From Streptomyces sclerotialus (lineage in GTDB: Bacteria > Actinomycetota > Actinomycetes > Streptomycetales > Streptomycetaceae), in the NCBI GenBank assembly GCA_000719105.1, contig JODX01000001.1, positions 558,001 to 622,000 on the forward strand: a DNA stretch of 64,000 nucleotides, written 5' to 3'. Positions 26,072 through 34,098 of the stretch are shown piece by piece (the stretch's first letter is position 1; each line of letters starts with the position of its first letter). The notes below the pieces were generated by a model that had not been told where the DNA came from, did no database searches, and saw only the letters and a program-made list of their open reading frames with translations. The translations under genes were made by a program, and so were the position numbers.

Positions 26072-27295
26072 ATGAGCGGAAAGGTAACGAAGGCGGGCGG
26101 TCACGCCGGTGCCGGGGATCTGCTCGCACTGGTCCGCAGCGGACGGGCCGTCACACGGGGCGCGCTCCAGCAGGCCACGGGGCTGTCCCGGGCCACGGTC
26201 GGCCAGCGCCTGGACCGTCTCTTCCGGGCGGGCTGGCTGCGCGAGGGCGCCGGGGGGCCGGTGGACTCGCCGCTCGGCGGACGCCCCTCCATCACCCTCG
26301 AGTTCGACGACGACCACGCCGTCGTCCTCGCCGCCGACCTCGACACCCGGCACGCCCGCGCCGCCGTCCTCTCCCTCACCGGCGAGATCCAGGCCGAGCA
26401 CTCGGGCCCGCTGGCCGTCGAGGACGGTCCCGAGGCCGTACTGGACGGGATCGGCCGCTGGTTCGCCGCGCTGCTGGAGAAGGCGGGCCGGCGGCCGGAC
26501 GCGGTGTGCGGCATCGGGCTGGCCGTCCCGGGCCCGGTGGACACGGACACCGGCCGGGTCGTCCAGCCGCCGATCATGCCGGGCTGGGACGGCTACGACA
26601 TAAGAGGCCGCCTGGCCCGCGCGTTCGCCGAGCACGCGGGCGGTGCGGCGGACCCGGCGGCCGTCCTGGTCGACAACGACGCCAACCTGATGGCGTACGG
26701 CGAGCAGCGCACCGGCTACCCGGACTGCTCGGCCTTCGCCCTGGTCAAGGTGTCGACCGGAATCGGCGCCGGGGTCGTCGTCGGCGGGTCCGTCTACCGG
26801 GGGATCGACGGGGGCGCCGGGGACATAGGTCACATCCGCGTCCCCGACGGCCCCGACGCGCTGTGCACCTGCGGCTCGTACGGCTGTCTGGCCGCCGTGG
26901 CGAGCGGCGGCGCCGTGGCCCGGCGGCTGGCCGCGGCGGGCGTCCCCGCGGCCTCGGGCTCCGACGTGCGCGACCTGCTGACGGCCGGTCACCCGGAGGC
27001 GACGGCGCTCGCGCGGGAGGCCGGGCGCCGTGTGGGGGAGGTCCTCGCGACGGTGGTGACCCTCCTGAACCCCGGCGTGCTGATGATCGCCGGAGATTTG
27101 GCCGGAACCCCCTTCGTCACGGGCGTCCGGGAGCTGCTGTACCAGCGGGCACTGCCCCGCTCCACCGCGCACCTCGACGTGGTGACCTCACGGCTGGGGG
27201 AGCGGGCCGGGCTGGTGGGTGCGGGTGCGCTGGTGGTGGAGCACCTGTACGGGCCGGAGCGGGCCGAGGAGCGGCTGGCGGCGCTGGGGGTCTGA
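26072..27295 (+). CDS. ROK-family transcriptional regulator
   Basis: A 407-aa protein. The N-terminal winged helix (about residues 15-65) has LLALVRSGRAVTRGALQQAT and LSRATVGQRLDRLFRAGWL. The sugar-kinase-like ROK domain follows, with GIGLAVPGPVDTDTGR, DNDANLMAYGE and the zinc motif CTCGSYGCLAAVASG, where ROK consensus usually has a Glu after GCL. ROK repressors respond to sugars or sugar phosphates. The gene is divergent from the two glycosidases, so it is their likely regulator. ATG 26072 is chosen with GGGGG five bases upstream. The 119-bp divergent promoter is A/T-rich around 25995-26045. Confidence 0.88.
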   Translation: MSGKVTKAGGHAGAGDLLALVRSGRAVTRGALQQATGLSRATVGQRLDRLFRAGWLREGAGGPVDSPLGGRPSITLEFDDDHAVVLAADLDTRHARAAVLSLTGEIQAEHSGPLAVEDGPEAVLDGIGRWFAALLEKAGRRPDAVCGIGLAVPGPVDTDTGRVVQPPIMPGWDGYDIRGRLARAFAEHAGGAADPAAVLVDNDANLMAYGEQRTGYPDCSAFALVKVSTGIGAGVVVGGSVYRGIDGGAGDIGHIRVPDGPDALCTCGSYGCLAAVASGGAVARRLAAAGVPAASGSDVRDLLTAGHPEATALAREAGRRVGEVLATVVTLLNPGVLMIAGDLAGTPFVTGVRELLYQRALPRSTAHLDVVTSRLGERAGLVGAGALVVEHLYGPERAEERLAALGV

Positions 27296-27415
27296 CTCCG
27301 GGCATTCGTGCGGATGTCTCCGTCACGCGCCCTGTGACAAGCGTGTTTCGCTCTGTGCCAGGGGCTGTCACCCGGTCCGCATGGTGAAATCCGGACCCTC
27401 TTGACGGCGTGATTT

Positions 27416-27440
27416 GCGCCACCCCTGATAGGGGTGGCGC
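27416..27440. terminator. Hairpin after the ROK gene
   Basis: GCGCCACCCCT-GAT-AGGGGTGGCGC, a perfect 11-bp stem with a three-base loop and no T-tract. It may terminate the ROK transcript. Its GGGGTGGC core recurs in the next hairpin. Confidence 0.55.
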
Positions 27441-27473
27441 TCAGATGAGCAGATCTTGGCTACGTCCGGGATT

Positions 27474-27504
27474 TCAAGGGGTGGCACTCAGTGCCACCCC
27501 TTGA
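27474..27504. repeat. Perfect 14-bp inverted repeat
   Basis: TCAAGGGGTGGCAC and GTGCCACCCCTTGA surround TCA. The stem shares AGGGGTGGC with the hairpin at 27416-27440, suggesting duplication or paired function. No T-tract follows. It could be a terminator, an operator or part of a small RNA. Confidence 0.6.
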
Positions 27505-27536
27505 TCGTTCATCGGCCGAACTCAATCGTGTGAATT

Positions 27537-27554
27537 GACGCTCATGTGAGCGTC
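27537..27554. promoter_or_regulatory. Palindrome in the ppdK upstream region
   Basis: GACGCTCA-TG-TGAGCGTC is a perfect 8-bp inverted repeat in a TTGACG context. It lies about 200 bp before the ppdK start. Possible operator; no regulator can be assigned. Confidence 0.4.
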
Positions 27555-27754
27555 TGCCGAGATCTACGAGGGTAGATTCGTTCAAGAGTTGAACGCACAA
27601 CGACTCATCGCCTTGCCAAGCCTTGACTTTCGATCTGCTGGCTGACGACGGGTTACGGGCGCATGACGCACAAGTGGACGTACCCAGGTGCCTTCGATCT
27701 GGGTATGTTCCTCGCCGTCAGGGCAGCCACCGCGTCCTCAAGGAGTTGGGACCC

Positions 27755-30502
27755 GTGTCGGAAAACAAAGATCCTCTCGTAGGCCAGACGGCTCAGAGCG
27801 TTGAGGACGTGAAGTTCGTTTACGACTTCACCGAGGGCAACAAGGACCTCAAGGATCTGCTCGGTGGCAAGGGCGCGAACCTCGCCGAGATGACCAACCT
27901 CGGCCTCCCGGTTCCTCCCGGCTTCACCATCACCACCGAGGCCTGCAAGGTCTACCTCGACAGCGGCGAGGAGCCGGTGGCACTCCGTGACGAGGTGAGC
28001 GAGCACCTCACCGCGCTCGAGGAGAAGATGGGGAAGAAGCTCGGCCAGGCGGACAACCCCCTCCTCGTGTCCGTCCGTTCCGGGGCGAAGTTCTCCATGC
28101 CGGGCATGATGGACACCGTCCTGAACATCGGCCTCTCCGACAAGTCCGTCCAGGGCCTCGCGCAGCAGGCCGGCGACGAGCGCTTCGCGTGGGACTCCTA
28201 CCGCCGCCTCATCCAGATGTTCGGCAAGACCGTCCTCGGCGTCGACGGCGACCTCTTCGAGGACGCGCTGGAGAAGGCCAAGGAGGCCAAGAAGGTCACG
28301 GTCGACACGGAACTGGAGGCCGCGGACCTCAAGAAGCTGGTCACCCGCTTCAAGAAGATCGTCAAGACCGAGGCCGGCCGCGACTTCCCGCAGGACCCGC
28401 GCGAGCAGATGGACCTCGCCGTCAAGGCGGTCTTCGACTCCTGGAACGGCGACCGCGCCAAGCTCTACCGCCGCCAGGAGCGCATCCCGCACGACCTCGG
28501 CACGGCCGTCAACGTCTGCTCGATGGTCTTCGGCAACCTGGGCCCGGACTCGGGCACGGGCGTGGCGTTCACCCGCGACCCCGCCAGCGGCCACCAGGGC
28601 GTGTACGGCGACTACCTGCAGAACGCGCAGGGCGAGGACGTCGTGGCGGGCATCCGCAACACCGTCCCGCTCGCGGACCTGGAGTCGATCGACAAGAAGT
28701 CGTACGACCAGCTCATGCAGATCATGGAGACCCTGGAGAACCACTACAAGGATCTCTGCGACATCGAGTTCACCATCGAGCGCGGGCAGCTCTGGATGCT
28801 CCAGACCCGCGTCGGCAAGCGCACGGCGGGCGCGGCCTTCCGCATCGCGCTCCAGCTCGTCGACCAGGGCCTGATCGACGAGACCGAGGCGCTCCAGCGC
28901 GTCAACGGCGCCCAGCTCGCCCAGCTCATGTTCCCCCGCTTCGACGAGGAGGCGAGGACGGAACAGGTCGGCCGGGGCATCGCCGCCTCTCCGGGCGCGG
29001 CGGTCGGCAAGGCGGTCTTCGACTCGTACACCGCCGTGAAGTGGTCCCGCTCCGGCGAGAAGGTCATCCTGGTCCGCCGGGAGACCAACCCCGACGACCT
29101 GGACGGCATGATCGCGGCCGAGGGCATCCTCACCTCGCGCGGCGGCAAGACCTCCCACGCCGCAGTGGTGGCCCGCGGCATGGGCAAGACCTGCGTCTGC
29201 GGCGCCGAGGAGCTCGAGGTCGACACCAAGCGCCGCTGCATGACGGTGCCCGGCGGCCGCGTCGTCGAAGAAGGCGACGTCATCTCGATCGACGGCTCGA
29301 CGGGCAAGGTCTACCTGGGCGAGGTCCCGGTCGTCCCCTCCCCGGTCGTCGAGTACTTCGAGGGCCGGATGCACGCGGGCGCCGACGACGCCGACGAGCT
29401 GGTGGAGGCGGTCCACCGCATCATGGCGTTCGCCGACCGCAAGCGCCGGCTGCGCGTCCGCGCCAACGCGGACAACGCCGAGGACGCGCTGCGCGCCCGT
29501 CGCTTCGGCGCCCAGGGCATCGGCCTCTGCCGCACGGAACACATGTTCCTCGGCGACCGCCGCGAGCTGGTGGAGCGCCTGATCCTCGCGGACACGGAGA
29601 CGGACCGCGAGGAGTCCCTGAAGCAGCTCCTCCCGCTCCAGAAGCAGGACTTCGTGGAACTCTTCGAAGCGATGGACGGCCTCCCGGTCACGATCCGCCT
29701 CCTCGACCCGCCGCTGCACGAGTTCCTCCCGGACATCACGGAGCTCTCGGTGCGGGTGGCGCTGGCGGAGTCCCGCCAGGAGCCCCACGAGAACGAACTC
29801 CGCCTGCTCCAGGCGGTCCACCGTCTCCACGAGCAGAACCCGATGCTGGGCCTGCGGGGCGTACGTCTGGGCCTGGTCATCCCGGGTCTGTTCACCATGC
29901 AGGTCCGCGCGATCGCGGAGGCGGCGGCCGAACGCAAGGCCGCGAAGGGCGACCCGCGCGCCGAGATCATGATCCCGCTCGTGGGCACCGTCCAGGAGCT
30001 GGAGATCGTCCGCGAGGAGGCCGACCAGGTCATCGCGGAGGTCCAGGAGGCGACGGGCACGCAGCTGAAGCTGGCCATCGGCACGATGATCGAGCTGCCG
30101 CGCGCCGCGCTGACGGCGGGCCAGATCGCCGAGGCCGCGGAGTTCTTCTCCTTCGGCACGAACGACCTGACCCAGACGGTCTGGGGCTTCAGCCGGGACG
30201 ACGTGGAGGCCAGCTTCTTCACGGCCTACCTGGAGAAGGGCATCTTCGGGGTCTCGCCGTTCGAGACCATCGACAAGGACGGCGTCGGCTCCCTGGTGCA
30301 GTCCGCCGCCAAGGCCGGCCGCGCCACCCGCCCCGACCTCAAGCTCGGCGTCTGCGGCGAGCACGGCGGCGATCCGGAGTCGGTCCACTTCTTCCACGAG
30401 GTGGGGCTGGACTACGTCTCCTGCTCGCCGTTCCGGATTCCGGTGGCGCGGCTGGAGGCGGGGCGGGCGGCCACGCAGTCGGAGGGCAGCGACCACCGGT
30501 AG
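27755..30502 (+). CDS. ppdK: Pyruvate, phosphate dikinase
   Basis: A 915-aa enzyme that interconverts pyruvate, ATP and phosphate with phosphoenolpyruvate, AMP and diphosphate. The ATP-grasp domain begins with LLGGKGANLAEMTNLGLPVP. The swivelling phosphohistidine domain carries GGKTSHAAVVARGMGKTCV, with the phosphorylated residue at His468. The C-terminal PEP/pyruvate barrel ends with KLGVCGEHGGDP, containing the catalytic Cys. Length is normal for the family. The GTG at 27755 is chosen because AAGGAG lies nine bases before it. It is a single gene with a long structured upstream region. Confidence 0.95.
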   Translation: MSENKDPLVGQTAQSVEDVKFVYDFTEGNKDLKDLLGGKGANLAEMTNLGLPVPPGFTITTEACKVYLDSGEEPVALRDEVSEHLTALEEKMGKKLGQADNPLLVSVRSGAKFSMPGMMDTVLNIGLSDKSVQGLAQQAGDERFAWDSYRRLIQMFGKTVLGVDGDLFEDALEKAKEAKKVTVDTELEAADLKKLVTRFKKIVKTEAGRDFPQDPREQMDLAVKAVFDSWNGDRAKLYRRQERIPHDLGTAVNVCSMVFGNLGPDSGTGVAFTRDPASGHQGVYGDYLQNAQGEDVVAGIRNTVPLADLESIDKKSYDQLMQIMETLENHYKDLCDIEFTIERGQLWMLQTRVGKRTAGAAFRIALQLVDQGLIDETEALQRVNGAQLAQLMFPRFDEEARTEQVGRGIAASPGAAVGKAVFDSYTAVKWSRSGEKVILVRRETNPDDLDGMIAAEGILTSRGGKTSHAAVVARGMGKTCVCGAEELEVDTKRRCMTVPGGRVVEEGDVISIDGSTGKVYLGEVPVVPSPVVEYFEGRMHAGADDADELVEAVHRIMAFADRKRRLRVRANADNAEDALRARRFGAQGIGLCRTEHMFLGDRRELVERLILADTETDREESLKQLLPLQKQDFVELFEAMDGLPVTIRLLDPPLHEFLPDITELSVRVALAESRQEPHENELRLLQAVHRLHEQNPMLGLRGVRLGLVIPGLFTMQVRAIAEAAAERKAAKGDPRAEIMIPLVGTVQELEIVREEADQVIAEVQEATGTQLKLAIGTMIELPRAALTAGQIAEAAEFFSFGTNDLTQTVWGFSRDDVEASFFTAYLEKGIFGVSPFETIDKDGVGSLVQSAAKAGRATRPDLKLGVCGEHGGDPESVHFFHEVGLDYVSCSPFRIPVARLEAGRAATQSEGSDHR

Positions 30503-30591
30503 CCTCCGGCCGGGTTTGCGGTTGACCACCGGGGTCGTCGCCTGTCATTCCTGACCCTCGCCGACAGGACGGCGACTCCGGCGCAGTGAGA

Positions 30592-30625
30592 GAGGGCGGC
30601 ATCCCGTGCGGGGGGTGCCGCCCTC
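30592..30625. terminator. Hairpin between ppdK and the convergent small gene
   Basis: GAGGGCGGCA and TGCCGCCCTC form a perfect 10-bp stem with a 14-base G-rich loop. It is placed between convergent genes and probably terminates one or both. Confidence 0.6.
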
Positions 30626-30637
30626 GTGGACGTCCAT

Positions 30638-31076
30638 TCAGGTGCCGGTGGCGCTGTGACAGGCGCAGCCGCACCGGGGTGTCAGCACGACGCGTGAGGC
30701 CCCGGGGGAGCGGCACGTCCTGTAGCTCCCGGCACTCGCTGTGCAGGCGCTCGTAGCCGGGCCGTACGGCCAACGTGCACTCCGCTGACCGCGCCGGGTC
30801 GTCATCGGCGGCGCACAAGCCTTTGTCGTCGGCACGAGGAACGGAGCCGGCCGTCAGACCGGCCGCGTGCCGGGAACGGGTGTTGGCTTCGGTGACTCCT
30901 GCGCTCAGCGCCTCCGTCAGGCTCGCCGGCTTCAGTCGTTCCGGTCGGGCGTCCCACTCCCTGCCACCACCGAGCGGCCTGCACTGTACGTAGGGGCCTT
31001 CGAATCCCATGATCTTGCCGACCCGATTGTTCGCGGCGTCCTTCACGACGTCCCCGGTACGCAGCCCGTCCGTCAC
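30638..31076 (-). pseudogene. Small GPYVQ-GGGREWD protein fused to a Cys-rich tail, frameshifted
   Basis: From GTG 31076 (VTDGLRTGDVVKDAANNRVG) the frame shows the GPYVQCRPLGGGREWD core shared with the gene at 3049. It then reads AECTLAVRPGYERLHSECRE and LQDVPLP. After this the frame fails to stop and would run antisense across ppdK. The neighbouring frame supplies a fitting end, TPRCGCACHSATGT, then TGA at 30638. The switch falls at a run of five C on the coding strand (30704-30708). One C fewer restores a continuous protein. So it is a frameshifted gene or a homopolymer sequencing error. It overlaps the upstream small gene by GTGA. Function unknown; the Cys/His tail could bind metal. Confidence 0.65.
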
Positions 31077-31375
31077 GGCCGTGCCCTGCCGGGCAACGCC
31101 AACTGCCGTTCGGCCGAGGACAAGACGTACATACGGATCGGTGAGCCCCTGCCGACGTCCATGACGAGTGCTGTCGTCATCGATGCCAACAGGTGCGAGG
31201 CCCTGCGATGCTCCGCACGCTGAAGAGCGTGCGCCCAGCCCCGCAGCCACGGATGCGGTTCCGGCTGAGGTGCCGCCGGGGGCGGAGCCTCCGTGGCGCG
31301 GGTCGACGCGGTAGGCGTACGTGCTCCGCCCGAAACCGCTCTCAGCCAGCCGAGGACGCGTGATACAAGGTGCAT
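31073..31375 (-). CDS. Small hypothetical protein downstream of GntR
   Basis: A 100-aa protein with an excellent AAGGAG five bases before its ATG. It starts MHLVSRVLGWLRAVSGGART, continues with a Pro-rich linker (APPPAAPQPEPHPW) and ends in SMTTALVMDVGRGSPIRMYV. I recall small MHLVTR-type proteins beside GntR regulators in many Streptomyces, without known function. The first gene of a two-gene unit, it lies downstream of the paired GntR-type operator at 31517-31568. It is probably controlled by the GntR protein. Confidence 0.65.
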   Translation of the reverse strand: MHLVSRVLGWLRAVSGGARTPTASTRATEAPPPAAPQPEPHPWLRGWAHALQRAEHRRASHLLASMTTALVMDVGRGSPIRMYVLSSAERQLALPGRARP

Positions 31376-31516
31376 GTCGACTCCTTGGTGGTCGGCCTGC
31401 CCCGGGCCGGTGACAGCGGCGCCGGGGCTCTGGCATGAGAAGCGCGGCCCACCGGGCGCGCTTCGGTGACGTCTTGTCCGTGTGCCGTGCTGGGTGGCAT
31501 CTGCGCTCGGCTCGCT

Positions 31517-31568
31517 GCTTGTATAGCCAAGTTGAACGCAGCGTAGCGAGCGTCACTTGGGTATACAA
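31517..31568. promoter_or_regulatory. Paired 15-bp inverted operator (GntR/KorSA-like)
   Basis: CTTGTATAGCCAAGT at 31517-31531 and ACTTGGGTATACAAG at 31554-31568 are inverted copies matching at 14 of 15 positions, with centres 37 bp apart. CTTGTATA-type sequences are known targets of Streptomyces GntR/KorSA regulators. The GntR gene starts on the far side, so the site lies between the regulator's stop and the small operon. Confidence 0.7.
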
Positions 31569-31612
31569 GCTAAAGAAGGGTGGTGGATAAGGGCGAAAGA
31601 AAGTTCTAAAAG

Positions 31613-32383
31613 TCAGGGCACGTCGATGACGTACTGAAAGCGGTGACGGTCGCACGGCATGCGAGAGTCCAGCACCTCGACGACCTGGCCGCCTTCCACC
31701 GACGTGCTGCGCAGTACGCGAGCCAGCGGGACACCGGGCGGGATGCGCAACGCATTGACCTCGGCTGGCGTGGGCATGCGGATGTCCAGATCTTCGACGA
31801 AGCGCACGATCCGTTGTCCCACGGGCCCGGCGGGATCCTCGACCAAGGCGCTCACGCCACCGGGGATGCGCCCGAGCCCTTCGACCGGAGTGCCGCTGAA
31901 CAACACGTCCGGGTAGTACCCGTCGATCAGCTGCATCGGTTCATCCTCGATGAAGAACGCGCGCCGCCGGACGATGACCAAGGCGCCGACCGGCATTCCC
32001 AACCGCCGCGCGATTTCCGGAGGCGCGGGAACCCTCTCGACGGAGAGGATGTTCTCCTTGGCCCGCAACCCCTGGGCTGCCGTCTCGGCGTTGAAGTTGC
32101 TCACGCCCGTCGACCGCCGTTCACGGAAGTTGGCCCCGGTCGTCTGCAACTGAACCCTGGGCTGCTGACGTACGAAAACACCCCTGCCTTGCTCGCTGAT
32201 CAGCAGACCGTCCGCCTTGAGCAAGGAAAGGGCTTTGCGTACGGTCACCCGGGTCGTGCCGTACTCATCCTTGAGCTCGTTCTCGGATTTCAGTTTTTCG
32301 CCCGGGACCAGCCGCCCCGCCGCGATGGCCGTCCGCAGATCGTCGGCGATGCGGCGGTACGGAGGAAGATCGCGGTCCGGCAT
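31613..32383 (-). CDS. GntR-family regulator with UTRA domain (HutC type)
   Basis: A 256-aa regulator. The winged helix (residues about 6-72) reads YRRIADDLRTAIAAGRLVPG, then TTRVTVRKALSLLKADGLLI. The UTRA ligand domain follows, with APPEIARRLGMPVGALVIVR and DGYYPDVL. The ATG at 32383 is chosen because GAGGTG lies six bases upstream. The GTG three codons earlier lies inside that site. Such proteins control small accessory units and, in integrative elements, transfer genes. The likely operators are the paired repeats at 31517-31568. Confidence 0.88.
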   Translation of the reverse strand: MPDRDLPPYRRIADDLRTAIAAGRLVPGEKLKSENELKDEYGTTRVTVRKALSLLKADGLLISEQGRGVFVRQQPRVQLQTTGANFRERRSTGVSNFNAETAAQGLRAKENILSVERVPAPPEIARRLGMPVGALVIVRRRAFFIEDEPMQLIDGYYPDVLFSGTPVEGLGRIPGGVSALVEDPAGPVGQRIVRFVEDLDIRMPTPAEVNALRIPPGVPLARVLRSTSVEGGQVVEVLDSRMPCDRHRFQYVIDVP

Positions 32384-32416
32384 GTACGTCACCTCGGGTC
32401 GACGGATCCGGCAAGG

Positions 32417-32833
32417 CTATGCGAACGCCCAGCCGCTCCACAGCTGGACCCGGATGGCGACGACAGGGCCTTCAGGTGGCGTGTCCCTGTACTGGCTGTA
32501 CTTACCGCACAGCAACTCCACCGCGCGGAGCCGCTCCGGGCCGTCCTCCAGAACGTCCGCTCGGCCATCTGCGCGGGCCCACCACAGAGTGGTCCAGTCC
32601 GCGCCGTAGTGGTCGACGAGTACAGAGACCGACGGGTTCTCCCGTATGTTGCGCAGCCGTCGTAGATTCCAGGTGCTTTTCGGCTTGTGATCCACCGCGA
32701 AGTAGAGGACGTCGTGCAGGGCGGCGAAGGTCACCGGCACCGCATGCGGCACACCGTGGGCGTCAGCCGTTGCCAGCCTGGCGACAGGCGACGCGGTGAA
32801 ACGTTCCCGAGAGGCGACCGGTGACAGCTTCAT
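32417..32833 (-). CDS. PPOX-class, probable F420-dependent oxidoreductase
   Basis: A 138-aa split-barrel flavin/deazaflavin-binding protein. It begins MKLSPVASRERFTASPVARL, contains VPVTFAALHDVLYFAVDHKPKS and the signature NLRRLRNIRENPSVSVLVDH. The KPKSTxNLRRLxNI motif fits a TIGR03668-like F420-dependent group in actinomycetes. These enzymes reduce small molecules with F420H2, although the exact substrate is unknown. ATG 32833 is used. A GTG three codons upstream is possible. The gene lies just 33 bp behind the GntR start and on the same strand, so it may be co-transcribed with it. Confidence 0.82.
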   Translation of the reverse strand: MKLSPVASRERFTASPVARLATADAHGVPHAVPVTFAALHDVLYFAVDHKPKSTWNLRRLRNIRENPSVSVLVDHYGADWTTLWWARADGRADVLEDGPERLRAVELLCGKYSQYRDTPPEGPVVAIRVQLWSGWAFA

Positions 32834-32956
32834 GCGCTTCACCGTATCCGGGCCGAGGGCGATCGCCTCCTGGTGCTGCCGATGTTCACCAGCGGCCCCT
32901 ACCGAAGGGAAGAGCGTTGTCGAGCCGGTGAGTCACCGCCAACCTGGAAACGCGGG

Positions 32957-33709
32957 TCACGCGTCGTGCCGGACCCATACGTTGGGCTCGACATAGACGG
33001 CTTGGTCACGTGCGGTGTCACAGTGCACCGGGACGAGGGCGCCCGGTACATCGATGTCACCGTCGGTGTCGAACGACAGGCCGGTCCACTGCCGCCACTG
33101 GGCCAGTGAGCCGCTGACTGTCATCGAGGCCGAGGCAATCCTCTGGATGCTGCCGCCGGCCTTGACATGTACTCGGAGCCAGGGGTCGGTCGGATGTCCG
33201 TCGTCGCCGTGTCGGCGGACATAGTCGGTCATGGTGACGCGCGGATCGAGGTGTTTGGCCGTGGGACGGACCGGGGCCAGTAGCACGTTGTGGCCCTGTC
33301 GGCCGACGGCGTCTCGCAGCGCGGCCAACATTCTGTAGGACAGGCCACGGCCGAGGTATTCGGTGTCCACCGTGATCTCCAGCGCACTGGCCGTCGTCGG
33401 TACATGCCCATGGTGCTGGTCGTGGAACGACCAGACGAGTACCTGGTCCCAGCCCTTGTCCGGCATCTCTTCACGGCCGTCGAGGTCGGCGTCGAACGGC
33501 ACGCTCAGCCCACGGGCGACAACGCGGTCACCGTCCGTTGCCACCACGCAGTAGTGGGGAAAGTCCTCGGCCACCCGGCTCAGCAAGGCTTCCGCAACCG
33601 GATCGTGCGATATGAATGCCGGCCACGTATCAGCGATCTCGTAGATGCGGGAGAGCAACGACGGACGCTCGGAAAGCGGGGTGATCACGATGCTGTCTGT
33701 TTCGCTCAC
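32957..33709 (-). CDS. GNAT-family acetyltransferase
   Basis: A 250-aa GNAT-fold protein. The acetyl-CoA motif is seen in ITVDTEYLGRGLSYRMLAAL (R-x-x-G-x-G/A type). The N-terminal part includes PHYCVVATDGDRVVARGLSV and the C-terminal part a QRIASASMTVSGSLAQWRQW segment. The C-terminal extension with TGLSFDTDGDIDVPGALVPV is unusual and may shape substrate binding. GTG 33709 (VSETDSIVIT) is chosen because AGGGTG lies six bases upstream. The substrate is not evident. It is a single gene. Confidence 0.78.
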   Translation of the reverse strand: MSETDSIVITPLSERPSLLSRIYEIADTWPAFISHDPVAEALLSRVAEDFPHYCVVATDGDRVVARGLSVPFDADLDGREEMPDKGWDQVLVWSFHDQHHGHVPTTASALEITVDTEYLGRGLSYRMLAALRDAVGRQGHNVLLAPVRPTAKHLDPRVTMTDYVRRHGDDGHPTDPWLRVHVKAGGSIQRIASASMTVSGSLAQWRQWTGLSFDTDGDIDVPGALVPVHCDTARDQAVYVEPNVWVRHDA

Positions 33710-33908
33710 GGCGAGCACCCTGCCACGGGAACAAGTCTTCTGACCAGCGGTTTTGTCCCATGGGGACCTGCAACCGCCCGCCAAAGGATGAAGACGGGTA
33801 CTGTCCGGTCTTCACGTTCGACAATGGCCGGCGAGGCTGGTTGCTGCAGCCCGCATGTACTCACTCTTCCTGTCGTCGCTCTGCTGATCTCAGCAGGAGA
33901 TCGCTGTA

Positions 33909-34091
33909 GTGATCGGCCTCTACGCGGTCAACCCGGAGTACTGCTGCGCCGCCGGTGAGTACGGCCCGGAGAACGTTCTGACCCTGTACGCGGCCACCGC
34001 CCCTGATGCGCGGCTCGACGACTTCGTGGGGCTGGCCCAGCTGCTCTGGGAGGCGTCGGATCGGTTGACCGGGGTGACGTACGCCGTTTGA
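33909..34091 (+). CDS. Short hypothetical protein or gene remnant
   Basis: A 60-aa frame from GTG, with AGGAG nine bases upstream. The sequence reads NPEYCCAAGEYGPENVLTLY and ends RLTGVTYAV. Codon use is strongly GC3-biased, as in real genes. An in-frame TGA at 33885-33887 closes the frame upstream. It is either a very small gene or the 3' end of a lost larger gene. I do not recognise the family. It ends seven bases before the end of the convergent TetR gene. Confidence 0.4.
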   Translation: MIGLYAVNPEYCCAAGEYGPENVLTLYAATAPDARLDDFVGLAQLLWEASDRLTGVTYAV

Positions 34092-34098
34092 CGCGTGA

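Larger units (their letters stand above)
27296..27754 (+). other. Long intergenic/leader region upstream of ppdK
   Basis: A 459-bp gap without a convincing gene. It holds several perfect inverted repeats, listed separately. It also contains a small GTTCAA-GAG-TTGAAC palindrome at 27580-27594 and a TATGTT at 27704-27709 that could be a -10 element for ppdK. Base composition from 27400 to 27630 is clearly lower in GC than the neighbouring genes, as expected of regulatory DNA. An in-frame ATG-less extension of ppdK across 27623-27754 shows no coding character. Confidence 0.6.

Noticed and set aside
27623..27754. N-terminal extension of PpdK by 44 residues
   Set aside because: The added residues have no family counterpart, and AAGGAG is positioned for the GTG at 27755.
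27653..30529. Very long open frame antisense to ppdK (over 950 codons)
   Set aside because: It mirrors ppdK exactly, which is expected from the GC3 bias on the opposite strand. Its composition is Arg/Leu/Glu/Val-rich with no domain, whereas ppdK has all catalytic motifs.
31342..31530. 62-codon minus frame overlapping the GntR operator
   Set aside because: Its start lies inside the operator, it has no ribosome site and overlaps the well-supported small gene at 31073-31375.
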